38,346 nucleotides of DNA from an uncultured Lachnospiraceae bacterium (GTDB lineage Bacteria; Bacillota; Clostridia; Lachnospirales; Lachnospiraceae), in assembly GCA_946544235.1 (NCBI GenBank), contig CAMNMC010000038.1:1-38346 (forward strand). Direction: 5' to 3'. Both the position numbers and the translations under genes were made by a program. How positions within the stretch are numbered: position 1 is the first letter of the stretch; the number at the start of each line of letters is the position of its first letter. A model generated the notes under the pieces. It had not been told where the DNA came from. It ran no database searches and was given only the letters and a program-made list of their open reading frames with translations. Positions 31,980 to 38,346 of this stretch are shown here, piece after piece.

Positions 31980-32514
31980 CTAACATGAAATATCTATCGA
32001 TGTTATATCTTTGCAGATATTTATATACGGGTAATCTCCCTTACTTAGTGATATTACATACGAAACCAGATTAAACCACTTGTCACATTCATCCAGGATG
32101 ATCGCATCACCTGTGGCAACAAGGCTCTTTTCTTTAAGTTCATGATCAACCGCATCTTCAATCAAAACCTCAAGTTCATAATTCTTTCCATCGGCATATT
32201 CATAGATTTTCTGCTTCAATCTTCCGGAATTTGATACCGGCTTATCCAGATGAATAACAGCTTTTAACTTCTCTTTTCTTCCTGGATATGATCCTTTCCT
32301 TCGGAGAAACAGTTCTTGCAAGCGCCAGTCTCTGACGCTCCGAAAAAATATAATGATCACCTATAAAGCGTGTAACATTTGTCACCGGATAACCACGATT
32401 AAGCATATAATATACTTCTTCCGCAGCCCTTTGCAGTTTTCTTAAGTTTTCCCCGCTGAATTCTCTTTCATCACTCGGAACAAATCCTCGTTTAGTCTGC
32501 CCTTTAATCATCAT
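31980..32514 (-). pseudogene. DUF434/DUF5616 protein gene with internal deletion and frameshift
   Basis: The 5' frame (32514-32242) reads RGFVPSDEREFSGENLRKLQ, then RAAEEVYYMLNRGYPVTNVT and SERQRLALARTVSPKE, which is the DUF434 domain. The 3' frame (to 31980) carries HLDKPVSNSGRLKQKIYEYA and ATGDAIILDECDKWFNL, which matches the end of the same protein. The frames differ and the middle of the protein (roughly 50-60 residues by my estimate) is missing, so the gene is broken. AAAGGAG precedes the start. The family function is unknown; intact proteins have about 230-240 residues. Confidence 0.72.
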
Positions 32515-32559
32515 TTCTCCTTTGCCAATCCTTACCAGTCAGAAATGTCCGGTTCTGAT

Positions 32560-33375
32560 TTAATCCTCAAGCAGATTCTTGAACTCCTTTGTTATAACCG
32601 ACTTGCCTTTATGATTCCATATGAATTGCACATCACTTCCAACAGAAGGCGCCTCACTCAATTCTTCTGAAAGAATTGCAGGAATCAGGAGTTCCCAATA
32701 TCGAACCATATATTCATCTCCATCTATAGCTTCTACTACGCCCAGATGCTGTTCAAATATCTGCATGAAGCCTTCCTGAACTTTAACCTTGCGATATACA
32801 GGAAATTCCTTGTTGATCTCCTCAAGGTGTTTTTCATCTTCGAGCTTTTCAAAGTCTGCGCTCTCAATAAGCTTACCTTTAACTTTCGTAAAATCATCAC
32901 TAAGCGGAAGGCACATAAGGGCATCGAATGTATTTCCCTGTGCATCTGTGATACCGCATTCTGCACCGCGTTTAAATCCAAATCTCGGATAGTAGTTTGG
33001 CTCTCCCATAAGTGCGATAGCTTTGATTCCCGCCTCTTTGGCAAGCTTTATGGTTTCCCGTATAAGAGCACCGCCTATATCATTTCCTTCCATAGTCGGT
33101 TCAACGGCAAGAGGCCCGAAAGTAGCTATCTCATGTCTGATATCTCCATCGACAATCCATGCCTTGGTATAATAAACAGCTCCGACTATTTTGCCATCAA
33201 CCTCTGCTATACGACTTATCTCAGGAATATAATCCTCCGATTCTCTTATAATATGAATAAGAAAATGTTCGGTACATCCCGGCCAGTACTTATTCCAAAA
33301 ACTACGCATTGTCATAAGTTCTGTTGCTTTATAATCAGCAGGTGTCTCCGCCCTTATGATCAAATTGTCAATCAT
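32560..33375 (-). CDS. GNAT-family N-acetyltransferase with C-terminal extension
   Basis: 271 residues. The first ~165 form a GNAT domain: LIIRAETPADYKATELMTMR, FGPLAVEPTMEGNDIGGALI (acetyl-CoA loop), ALMGEPNYYPRFGFKRG. This matches YhbS-like acetyltransferases, in which the EPNYYPRFGF motif is typical. The remaining ~100 residues are a less conserved extension predicted to be alpha/beta. Substrate unknown. GGAG lies seven bases before the ATG. It follows the amber-interrupted mini-ORF by 16 bases and precedes the broken DUF434 gene. Confidence 0.88.
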   Translation of the reverse strand: MIDNLIIRAETPADYKATELMTMRSFWNKYWPGCTEHFLIHIIRESEDYIPEISRIAEVDGKIVGAVYYTKAWIVDGDIRHEIATFGPLAVEPTMEGNDIGGALIRETIKLAKEAGIKAIALMGEPNYYPRFGFKRGAECGITDAQGNTFDALMCLPLSDDFTKVKGKLIESADFEKLEDEKHLEEINKEFPVYRKVKVQEGFMQIFEQHLGVVEAIDGDEYMVRYWELLIPAILSEELSEAPSVGSDVQFIWNHKGKSVITKEFKNLLED

Positions 33376-33391
33376 TTATATTCTCCTTCTT

Positions 33392-33565
33392 TTAATGTGT
33401 TAGAATGCCAGACAAATCATATATTTCTTTCTCTACATCAGGTATTTCACCATCATCATTTGGTTGAAGCTGTGCTGTAATTGTATTTTCAGAATCACCC
33501 TCCGGTACAGCTACCTATCCATGCAAATTTAATCCACGTTCAAATTTACTGTAATCAACTTTCAT
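33392..33565 (-). pseudogene. Mini-ORF interrupted by one in-frame TAG
   Basis: From the ATG at 33565, behind a perfect GGGAGG ribosome site, the frame reads MKVDYSKFERGLNLHG, then TAG (33515-33517), then continues open for 40 codons (VAVPEGDSENTITAQLQPND..., ...KEIYDLSGILTH) to TAA. The post-stop part has protein-like composition, rich in Asp/Glu/Pro, so the amber codon most likely is a recent nonsense mutation (TGG or CAG to TAG) or the gene is a remnant. I do not recognise the family. It lies 16 bases before the GNAT gene. Confidence 0.45.
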
Positions 33566-33617
33566 AATGAACCTCCCATTTCGAATGTCAATCCCAATTT
33601 GTTTTAGTTAGTTTACT

Positions 33618-33634
33618 GCAAAATAATATTTTGC
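33618..33634. repeat. Perfect 17-bp palindrome GCAAAATA-A-TATTTTGC
   Basis: Eight-base arms around one base, in the 131-base gap between the Cys-rich gene and the amber-interrupted ORF. No U tract follows on either strand, so it is more likely an operator than a terminator. The rest of this gap shows nothing I can name. Confidence 0.5.
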
Positions 33635-33697
33635 GTTGCTAATTATCAGCCTGTAAGCATCCTGTTTATGCTCAACTTTTTTCGACTTGCTTAGTTT

Positions 33698-33898
33698 TTA
33701 ATACTTATAATTTGCAGATACATCCATAAAAGAACGCTTGCCCTTAATGTAGTCATCATAGGCATTCTCAGGATCCTTGCCATGGAATACTTTGCAAAGC
33801 CCACACATATCGCAATCTGAAATGCATGGAAACTTGTTTTTTATGAATTTTCTTCGCTCTTCAATTGTTGACTCATTTATTTTCGGTGCCGTACTCAT
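33698..33898 (-). CDS. Small Cys-rich protein, paralogue B
   Basis: 66 residues: MSTAPKINESTIEERRKFIK, then a Cys cluster CISDCDMCGLC (C-x3-C-x2-C-x2-C), then Y-DDYIKGKRSFMDVSANY. The pattern TIEERRKFI-C4 cluster-YDDYIKGKR is shared with the gene just upstream, so the two are tandem paralogues. The cluster suggests a zinc or iron-sulfur site. No function is known to me. AAGGG lies six bases before the ATG, which is two bases after the stop of paralogue A. Confidence 0.75.
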   Translation of the reverse strand: MSTAPKINESTIEERRKFIKNKFPCISDCDMCGLCKVFHGKDPENAYDDYIKGKRSFMDVSANYKY

Positions 33899-33900
33899 AT

Positions 33901-34125
33901 CTATCCCTTTATCTGCCTGTCCTGGCGGTATCTTTCCATATATTCCATATTTATATCCCTGATCTCACGTTTACCATCAATATAATCCTGGTATATATCC
34001 CACGGATTACCGCCACCCAGCCAACAGGAAGAACAGTTCTCACAACCTCCGCCACAATCCAGCGAAGACTTAATAATCTCTTCTCTTTCTTCTTTTGTTG
34101 TATCTTTGATCAGAAGTGACCTCAT
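33901..34125 (-). CDS. Small Cys-rich protein, paralogue A
   Basis: 74 residues from the ATG at 34125 (AAGGAG ten bases upstream; an upstream in-frame TTG abuts the ribosome site and is unlikely). MRSLLIKDTTKEEREEIIKS precedes CGGGCENCSSC (C-x3-C-x2-C-x2-C), then YQDYIDGKREIRDINMEY. The same architecture as the next gene indicates tandem duplication. Such proteins are frequent in Lachnospiraceae, but I know of no established role; metal binding is inferred from the four cysteines. Promoter at 34158-34186. Confidence 0.75.
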   Translation of the reverse strand: MRSLLIKDTTKEEREEIIKSSLDCGGGCENCSSCWLGGGNPWDIYQDYIDGKREIRDINMEYMERYRQDRQIKG

Positions 34126-34157
34126 AAATACCAATCTCCTTAAATAATTACAAATCC

Positions 34158-34186
34158 ATTATATAATTCAATAATAACTATATCAC
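34158..34186 (-). promoter_or_regulatory. Promoter of the Cys-rich pair
   Basis: Minus strand GTGATA (34181-34186), 17-base spacer, TATAAT (34158-34163); leader about 25 bases. Confidence 0.6.
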
Positions 34187-34239
34187 AGTGCAATCAACAT
34201 GAACATATACCTTTTTTATCAAAAGACAGAACCTCTTAA

Positions 34240-34450
34240 TCCATCTTGTCTGGCAACACTTTCTGTTATTTCATCCATTTATGTTGCTTTTTGCCCCTCT
34301 AAATCGCATAAATCCAGACTCTTCGGCAACATTTTCTGCCCTTTTACTTATTTTTTGTTGTTTTTACTTCCTCTAAACCACATGATTCCGGCCTTTTCGG
34401 CAACAATTTTCGCTGTTTCATTCTTTTGTGTTGCTTTCCCCTACATACTA
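34240..34450. repeat. Three degenerate 73-74-bp direct repeats
   Basis: GGCAACA recurs at 34252, 34325 and 34399, and TGTTG at 34282, 34356 and 34429, with CCTCTAAA-type boxes after units 1 and 2. Each unit pairs GCAACA with TGTTGC (TGTTGT in unit 2) about 23 bases apart. There is no convincing gene in 34142-34600. On the minus strand the units encode short stop-broken peptides such as MWFRGSKNNKK, so they may be decayed coding repeats. Confidence 0.75.
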
Positions 34451-34610
34451 TCAGTAACACATTCATGCAAATAACCATAATCCCCATAAATTAATAAATC
34501 ATCCTTAAAATTAATCAAAAATCTTCCGGTTTAAGATTTCAGCGCTAACATGCCACACCCGAAAACCCACGCATTTCCGTGTTTTTCCTGAAGATTAAAA
34601 TACTTTTTTG

Positions 34611-34668
34611 TTTTTTAATGATTTTTTAATCTTTTACAAATTATTATTTAATTCACGAGAGTTATACT
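34611..34668 (+). promoter_or_regulatory. Promoter with 11-bp-phased direct repeats (OmpR-type site)
   Basis: TTTTTTAAT (34611), TTTTTTAAT (34622), TTTACAAAT (34633) and TTATTTAAT (34644) recur every 11 bp and run into the -35 position of a -10 TATACT (34663-34668). There is no good -35, as in promoters activated by OmpR/PhoB-type regulators. Confidence 0.55.
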
Positions 34669-34745
34669 CACATCGTCAAGTAGACACAGACCGCAAAAAC
34701 ATAGGCGGTTTTAACATCCACACAACAAACAGGAGGTATGGAAAA

Positions 34746-37235
34746 GTGAAGGTTTTTTTGAAGTATATTTCAAAAAACATGCTTGAGAAGAAAGGTCGAC
34801 TTGCTCTTCTGCTCTTCTCCATAGCAATGAGTACTGCGCTTCTCGTAGCCAGTACCGGAATCGTCGATATAATCTTCGACAGTTTTACAAAACCATATGA
34901 GGCGGCCCTCGATTCAGAGGTTGCATTTACCTCAGCAACAGACGACCCGTTCATTGAAACAGCACAGTTTGATACTGAAAATCTTACAGACATCATCTGT
35001 GAACTTTCAACGACAGGTGTCATGAACGACAATGACAAGATCAGATACATCACCATCCACGGCCGCGAGAGCTACGATGGAAAGATGAAGGAAGGCGACA
35101 CAGCCTTCATAGGTGATACATACGAAGACGGAACAGTACCCTGCATCCTCTCAGAAAGAGTTGCCAAGGAACTGAAGCTTTCAGCCGGTGATACAATAAA
35201 GCTTTTCATCGCAGGCCAGGAAGTAAACGTTAAGATCTCTGCCATAGGCGTAAACGAAAAGCTCTTCTACTCAGATACAACAACTTCTTTCAGCATGGTT
35301 GTTCCTTACTCCTTCATGAATAAGGCAATGAACGCAGATGGAAAATACAATTACATCTCAGCCAATCTGAAGAGCGGCAAGGTTAAAAGCTTTGTAAGCG
35401 ACTTCAATGAAGCAAATACAGAACTTAGTGCTTACAGCCTTAAGGCTGAACTTGAAACAGATATGTCAATCAACGCATTGCTCTACGCAATGCTCGCGAT
35501 CGTAGTAGTCGTAAGTGCGATCATCATCCACGGAGCCTTCAAGCTCATCATGACAGAACGACTTACAGTTATCGGAACCTTCATGAGCCTTGGTGCTACA
35601 AAGAAGAAGATCGAACACATCGTACTTCTTGAAGGTCTCCTGTATGCGATCTTCGGCGGCATCATCGGATGCGTAATTGGTGAAACACTCCTCTACTTCA
35701 TCGGCCGCCTGATCAGTCCTCTTGCAAAATACGGTATTTACGCACCATTCAGTGTAAATCCGGTTCACATAGCAGCAGGCATGATCTTCGCAGCAATCCT
35801 CTGCGTAGTATCAGCTTACACACCGGTCAGATCGATAAGAAAATATGAAGCTAAGGACGTTATCCTTGGAAGAACAGAAGGCAAGATCAAAGGAAGAAAG
35901 ATCAAATTCACAGTTGGTGTCCTTCTCCTAATTTTCTCGATCGTTGTTAACACAACAAAGAATGAGTCAGCAAATATCACTTCAATGATAGCAATGATTA
36001 CAGCATTTGCAGCAATAATCCTTATCACACCAACCGTTGTTAAGCTGGTTGCAAGACTCATAAGCAGGATATTTAAGAACAATACAAATACTTACCTTAC
36101 AATGAACAACATCAGAACCTCAAAGCTTCTGAGAAACAATATAGTACTTATAGTAGTTTCCTTATCAGCAGTGCTTCTCATCTCTTCATTCGGTGAGAGC
36201 ATGACCAAGGTTGTTACAGGTGCTTACGAAGATCTCACATATGATTATTCAATAGAAAACATAATCAGCACAAACAGTGACAAAACAACGACAGAGATAA
36301 TCATAGATAAGCTCAGCAGTACTCCTGGAATCGATAAGAGCACTATTACACCGACAGGTTTTGATTATATAAAGGTTAATGGTGAAGACGCTTTCATCAC
36401 CTTTACCGACATCATTCCTTACGGATATTACTTCGATGGATATTCACCTCTCATTTCTCAGGATGGAAATGATTTCGAAGAATTTGCAGCAGCAACTGAC
36501 AATGCAATTTATCTTACAACCAAGACTGCAAAGGCTATTAAAGCCAAGAAGGGTGACATCGTTACTGTCGAAGGCAACTCTCATACAGCAAGTTTCAGAG
36601 TTGCAGGTACATACGACGGAAAGCTTTACAATAACGGTACAGCCGCATTGGTAAGCAGAGAAAAAGCAAAGGAACTGTTTAATTTTACAGAAGCAACCGA
36701 AGTATTCTTCTCACTTGACGGAACCCGTCCTGCTGAAGAGGTTGAAGCAGAATTCAAATCATTCCTCGCTTCACTCGGTGCAACCTACAATACAAAGGAT
36801 GAAGATTGCAAAGCCAATAACGAAAACAATGCAATGATAGTTAATATAATGTCAATCTTCTCTTACCTGGCACTTGTGATCGCTTCGATCGGTGTATTTA
36901 ACAACATCGCCATCAGCTTCCACCAGAGAAAGAGAGAATTCGCAGTTATGGCTTCAGTCGGAATGAACAAAAAGCGCAGAAAGAACATGATACTTACAGA
37001 GAGCATGTTCAGCGTGGTGATCAGTATCGCGATCACGGTACCTTTCCTGATCCTTCTGACAGGCCTCTTCACAGGAGCAACCTACTTCCTGGGAATGCCT
37101 ATGGTAACAAAGCTTAGCTGGATTATACTTCCGAAGTTCTCGCTTGCTATAGCAGCGATCATCTTCATCGCATCTCTCTCAACAATGAGAAAGAGCAAAA
37201 AGCTCAGCGTAGTTCAGGAACTCAAGTACGAATAA
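34746..37235 (+). CDS. ABC transporter permease with two FtsX/MacB-type domains
   Basis: 829 residues from the GTG at 34746 (AGGAGG at 34731-34736, nine bases away); the frame is open further upstream but without a start supported by a ribosome site. An N-terminal membrane segment (~17-38) is followed by an extracytoplasmic MacB-like region and a first FtsX bundle of three helices (~230-365). Two more helices, a second extracytoplasmic region and a terminal FtsX bundle (about 700-815) follow. Type VII ABC systems of this kind work as mechanotransmitters or exporters for peptides and antibiotics rather than classical importers. The ATPase is encoded 176 bases downstream. Codon use favours C-ending Ile and Phe codons, hinting at good expression. 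Confidence 0.9.
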   Translation: MKVFLKYISKNMLEKKGRLALLLFSIAMSTALLVASTGIVDIIFDSFTKPYEAALDSEVAFTSATDDPFIETAQFDTENLTDIICELSTTGVMNDNDKIRYITIHGRESYDGKMKEGDTAFIGDTYEDGTVPCILSERVAKELKLSAGDTIKLFIAGQEVNVKISAIGVNEKLFYSDTTTSFSMVVPYSFMNKAMNADGKYNYISANLKSGKVKSFVSDFNEANTELSAYSLKAELETDMSINALLYAMLAIVVVVSAIIIHGAFKLIMTERLTVIGTFMSLGATKKKIEHIVLLEGLLYAIFGGIIGCVIGETLLYFIGRLISPLAKYGIYAPFSVNPVHIAAGMIFAAILCVVSAYTPVRSIRKYEAKDVILGRTEGKIKGRKIKFTVGVLLLIFSIVVNTTKNESANITSMIAMITAFAAIILITPTVVKLVARLISRIFKNNTNTYLTMNNIRTSKLLRNNIVLIVVSLSAVLLISSFGESMTKVVTGAYEDLTYDYSIENIISTNSDKTTTEIIIDKLSSTPGIDKSTITPTGFDYIKVNGEDAFITFTDIIPYGYYFDGYSPLISQDGNDFEEFAAATDNAIYLTTKTAKAIKAKKGDIVTVEGNSHTASFRVAGTYDGKLYNNGTAALVSREKAKELFNFTEATEVFFSLDGTRPAEEVEAEFKSFLASLGATYNTKDEDCKANNENNAMIVNIMSIFSYLALVIASIGVFNNIAISFHQRKREFAVMASVGMNKKRRKNMILTESMFSVVISIAITVPFLILLTGLFTGATYFLGMPMVTKLSWIILPKFSLAIAAIIFIASLSTMRKSKKLSVVQELKYE

Positions 37236-37245
37236 TCAAAAGACC

Positions 37246-37287
37246 GGTCCGGCGGGATGCCGAGACAGTGTTCTGTCGGAGCCGGCC
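37246..37287 (+). promoter_or_regulatory. GC-rich hairpin between permease and ATPase genes
   Basis: GGTCCGGC (37246-37253) pairs with GCCGGCC (37281-37287) with one bulge, enclosing GACAG-TGTT-CTGTC. No U tract follows, so it is not a typical terminator and may stabilise or process the mRNA. The following 37288-37400 is AT-rich with a GATCA-GT-TGATC dyad (37309-37320) and no gene. Confidence 0.5.
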
Positions 37288-37411
37288 ATTAATTAAAAAA
37301 CAAACGACGATCAGTTGATCAAGCCTAAAAACTGAACATCATAAACTGATTGATAATCATAAATCATTCAACATAAAAACGATAGATAATCAAATAATCG
37401 GAGGAAAAAAA

Positions 37412-38116
37412 ATGAACGTAATCGAAGTAAACGGTCTTAATAAATCATTTGTAAACGGAAAGCAGGTAACAGATGTACTTAAGGACATCAATCTCACTGT
37501 ACAGAAGGGCGAGTTCGTATCAATCATGGGACCATCAGGCAGTGGTAAGTCTACTCTTCTCTACCTCCTCGGCGGTCTTGATCAGCCTACAAGCGGTACA
37601 GTTTCAATCAACGGAACAGATCTTTCAACTCTCTCAGATAAGAAGCTCTGCAGTATGAGAAACGAAGAGATTGGCTTTGTATTCCAGTTCTACAACCTGG
37701 TTCCAAACTTAAATGTTATCGACAACATCTCTCTTCCGCTCATGCTCAGCGGTAAGAAGCAGTCTGATTATAAGGATAAGATCAATGAATGTCTCGAACT
37801 CATTGGAATGCAGGACAAGGGTAAGCTCACACCTAGGGAGCTTTCAGGAGGTCAGCAGCAGAGAGTTGCGATTGCCCGTTCACTTGTATTTGATCCTGAT
37901 ATCATCTTCCTTGATGAGCCTATCGGAAACCTTGACTCCAAGACAGGTATGAAGATCATGGAGCTTTTCAGAACCATCAATCGTAAATACGGTAAGACAA
38001 TCATTCAGGTTACTCACTCCGAGGAATCAGCAAAATACGGCAGCAAGCTTGTTCGTATCGTCGATGGTGAGATTGCATCAATAGAGAAGATCCATAAGGA
38101 TGTCAAGATTGCCTGA
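37412..38116 (+). CDS. ABC transporter ATP-binding protein (MacB/LolD type)
   Basis: 234 residues. Walker A GPSGSGKST (40-48), Q-loop VFQFYNLVPNLNV, signature LSGGQQQRVAIARSL (144-158), Walker B IIFLDEPIGNLD (D168, catalytic E169; Ile replaces the usual Thr of DEPTGNLD) and H-loop VTHSEE. This is the typical ATPase of FtsX-type permeases such as the one encoded upstream. GGAGG lies seven bases before the ATG. Cytoplasmic, bound to the permease. No histidine kinase or response regulator gene is within the window. Confidence 0.95.
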   Translation: MNVIEVNGLNKSFVNGKQVTDVLKDINLTVQKGEFVSIMGPSGSGKSTLLYLLGGLDQPTSGTVSINGTDLSTLSDKKLCSMRNEEIGFVFQFYNLVPNLNVIDNISLPLMLSGKKQSDYKDKINECLELIGMQDKGKLTPRELSGGQQQRVAIARSLVFDPDIIFLDEPIGNLDSKTGMKIMELFRTINRKYGKTIIQVTHSEESAKYGSKLVRIVDGEIASIEKIHKDVKIA

Positions 38117-38158
38117 ACCATCATATTATGATAGCTTCCCCATACCATACATACCAAA

Positions 38159-38239
38159 GAGCCGGGACCCCAATCCCAGCTCGTGCGCGAGACGCCGGTC
38201 AGTGCCAACTGACAAACAATAATCCGGCGTCTCCGCGCA
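38159..38239. other. Two consecutive GC-rich stem-loops, possible structured RNA
   Basis: Hairpin 1: GAGC-C-GGGA/TCCC-A-GCTC (38159-38182), fully paired only as minus-strand RNA, where the mismatch becomes G-U and TTTGG follows. Hairpin 2: TGCGC-GAGACGCCGG (38184-38198) with CCGGCGTCTC-C-GCGCA (38224-38239), enclosing a TCAGT-GCCA-ACTGA stem. They stand out in an AT-rich gap and precede the plus-strand terminator. Confidence 0.6.
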
Positions 38240-38247
38240 AAAAAAAG

Positions 38248-38277
38248 CAGCCATCCGGTTTACTCGCCGGATGGCTG
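38248..38277 (+). terminator. Intrinsic terminator of the ABC permease-ATPase operon
   Basis: CAGCCATCCGG and CCGGATGGCTG form a perfect 11-bp stem with an eight-base loop, followed by TTCTTTGTTTCTTC. The last ~60 bases of the window show no gene. Confidence 0.85.
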
Positions 38278-38346
38278 TTCTTTGTTTCTTCACATCATAA
38301 TTAGTTATCAAATCATGATATATCCATATTATCTATCATCAATTAA

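Noticed and set aside
28697..32545. Shared short sequence around TTTCTGACTGG near 28710 and 32540 as a mobile-element end
   Set aside because: About 20 bases are similar, but there is no transposase, no inverted ends and no target duplication; it may be a shared gene-end remnant or chance.
34240..34450. CRISPR array
   Set aside because: The units are contiguous 73-74-bp degenerate repeats without uniform short repeats and unique spacers, and no cas genes are nearby.
34608..34745. Upstream extension of the ABC permease frame
   Set aside because: No ribosome site supports a start there and it overlaps the promoter and phased repeats; AGGAGG before the GTG at 34746 gives the natural start.

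Overview
The window looks like chromosomal DNA of a moderately low-GC anaerobic Bacillota, most likely a Lachnospiraceae-type clostridium. The basis is gene content (RqcH, GlgA, MetE/MetF with a divergent LysR regulator, paired ABC exporters, CopA, small Cys-rich proteins), strong GGAGG-type ribosome binding sites, TTGACA/TATAAT-type promoters with many extended -10 elements, and U-tract terminators. The species is not identified. No rRNA, tRNA, CRISPR array or intact insertion sequence was seen.

Layout: almost everything from 1 to 34.1 kb lies on the minus strand. 0-6.4 kb: a zinc-ribbon protein cut by the window edge, RqcH, glycogen synthase, a cytidylate-kinase-like protein, an Asp/Glu racemase, a truncated radical SAM gene and cytidine deaminase. 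6.4-9.4 kb: a divergent MurE-like ligase and an ATP-grasp ligase sharing one promoter; with the nearby racemase they suggest a peptidoglycan side-chain module. 9.4-16.7 kb: a tight four-gene operon (heterodimeric ABC exporter, CopA copper ATPase, acidic-tailed membrane protein) behind a palindrome-rich control region. 16.7-24 kb: PepT, a GNAT, a PHP phosphoesterase, MetF-MetE with a divergent LysR regulator, and an HTH regulator carrying a superoxide-reductase-like domain.

24.6-34.1 kb has an accessory, mosaic character. Three YbaK/ProX-type tRNA-editing proteins lie within 3.2 kb. Among them are an EamA transporter-hydrolase fusion and many gene fragments (GNAT x2, MetRS C-terminus, flavodoxin reductase C-terminus, response-regulator piece, esterase without its 5' end, DUF434 protein with an internal deletion, an amber-interrupted mini-ORF). 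A nearly identical translation-start region occurs twice, 2 kb apart. Embedded here is a clear manganese unit: a yybP-ykoY riboswitch, two terminators, and a gene joining an MntP-type Mn exporter to a ZIP-type metal transporter.

34.1-38.3 kb holds three degenerate 73-74-bp repeats, then a plus-strand operon for a MacB/FtsX-type ABC transporter (permease, then ATPase). Its promoter carries 11-bp-phased direct repeats typical of OmpR-type regulator sites, and structured GC-rich hairpins follow each gene. The best candidates for something new are the riboswitch-controlled MntP-ZIP fusion, the SOR-domain regulator with an altered iron ligand, the transporter-hydrolase fusion within the tRNA-editing cluster, and the MurE-like/ATP-grasp/racemase module.
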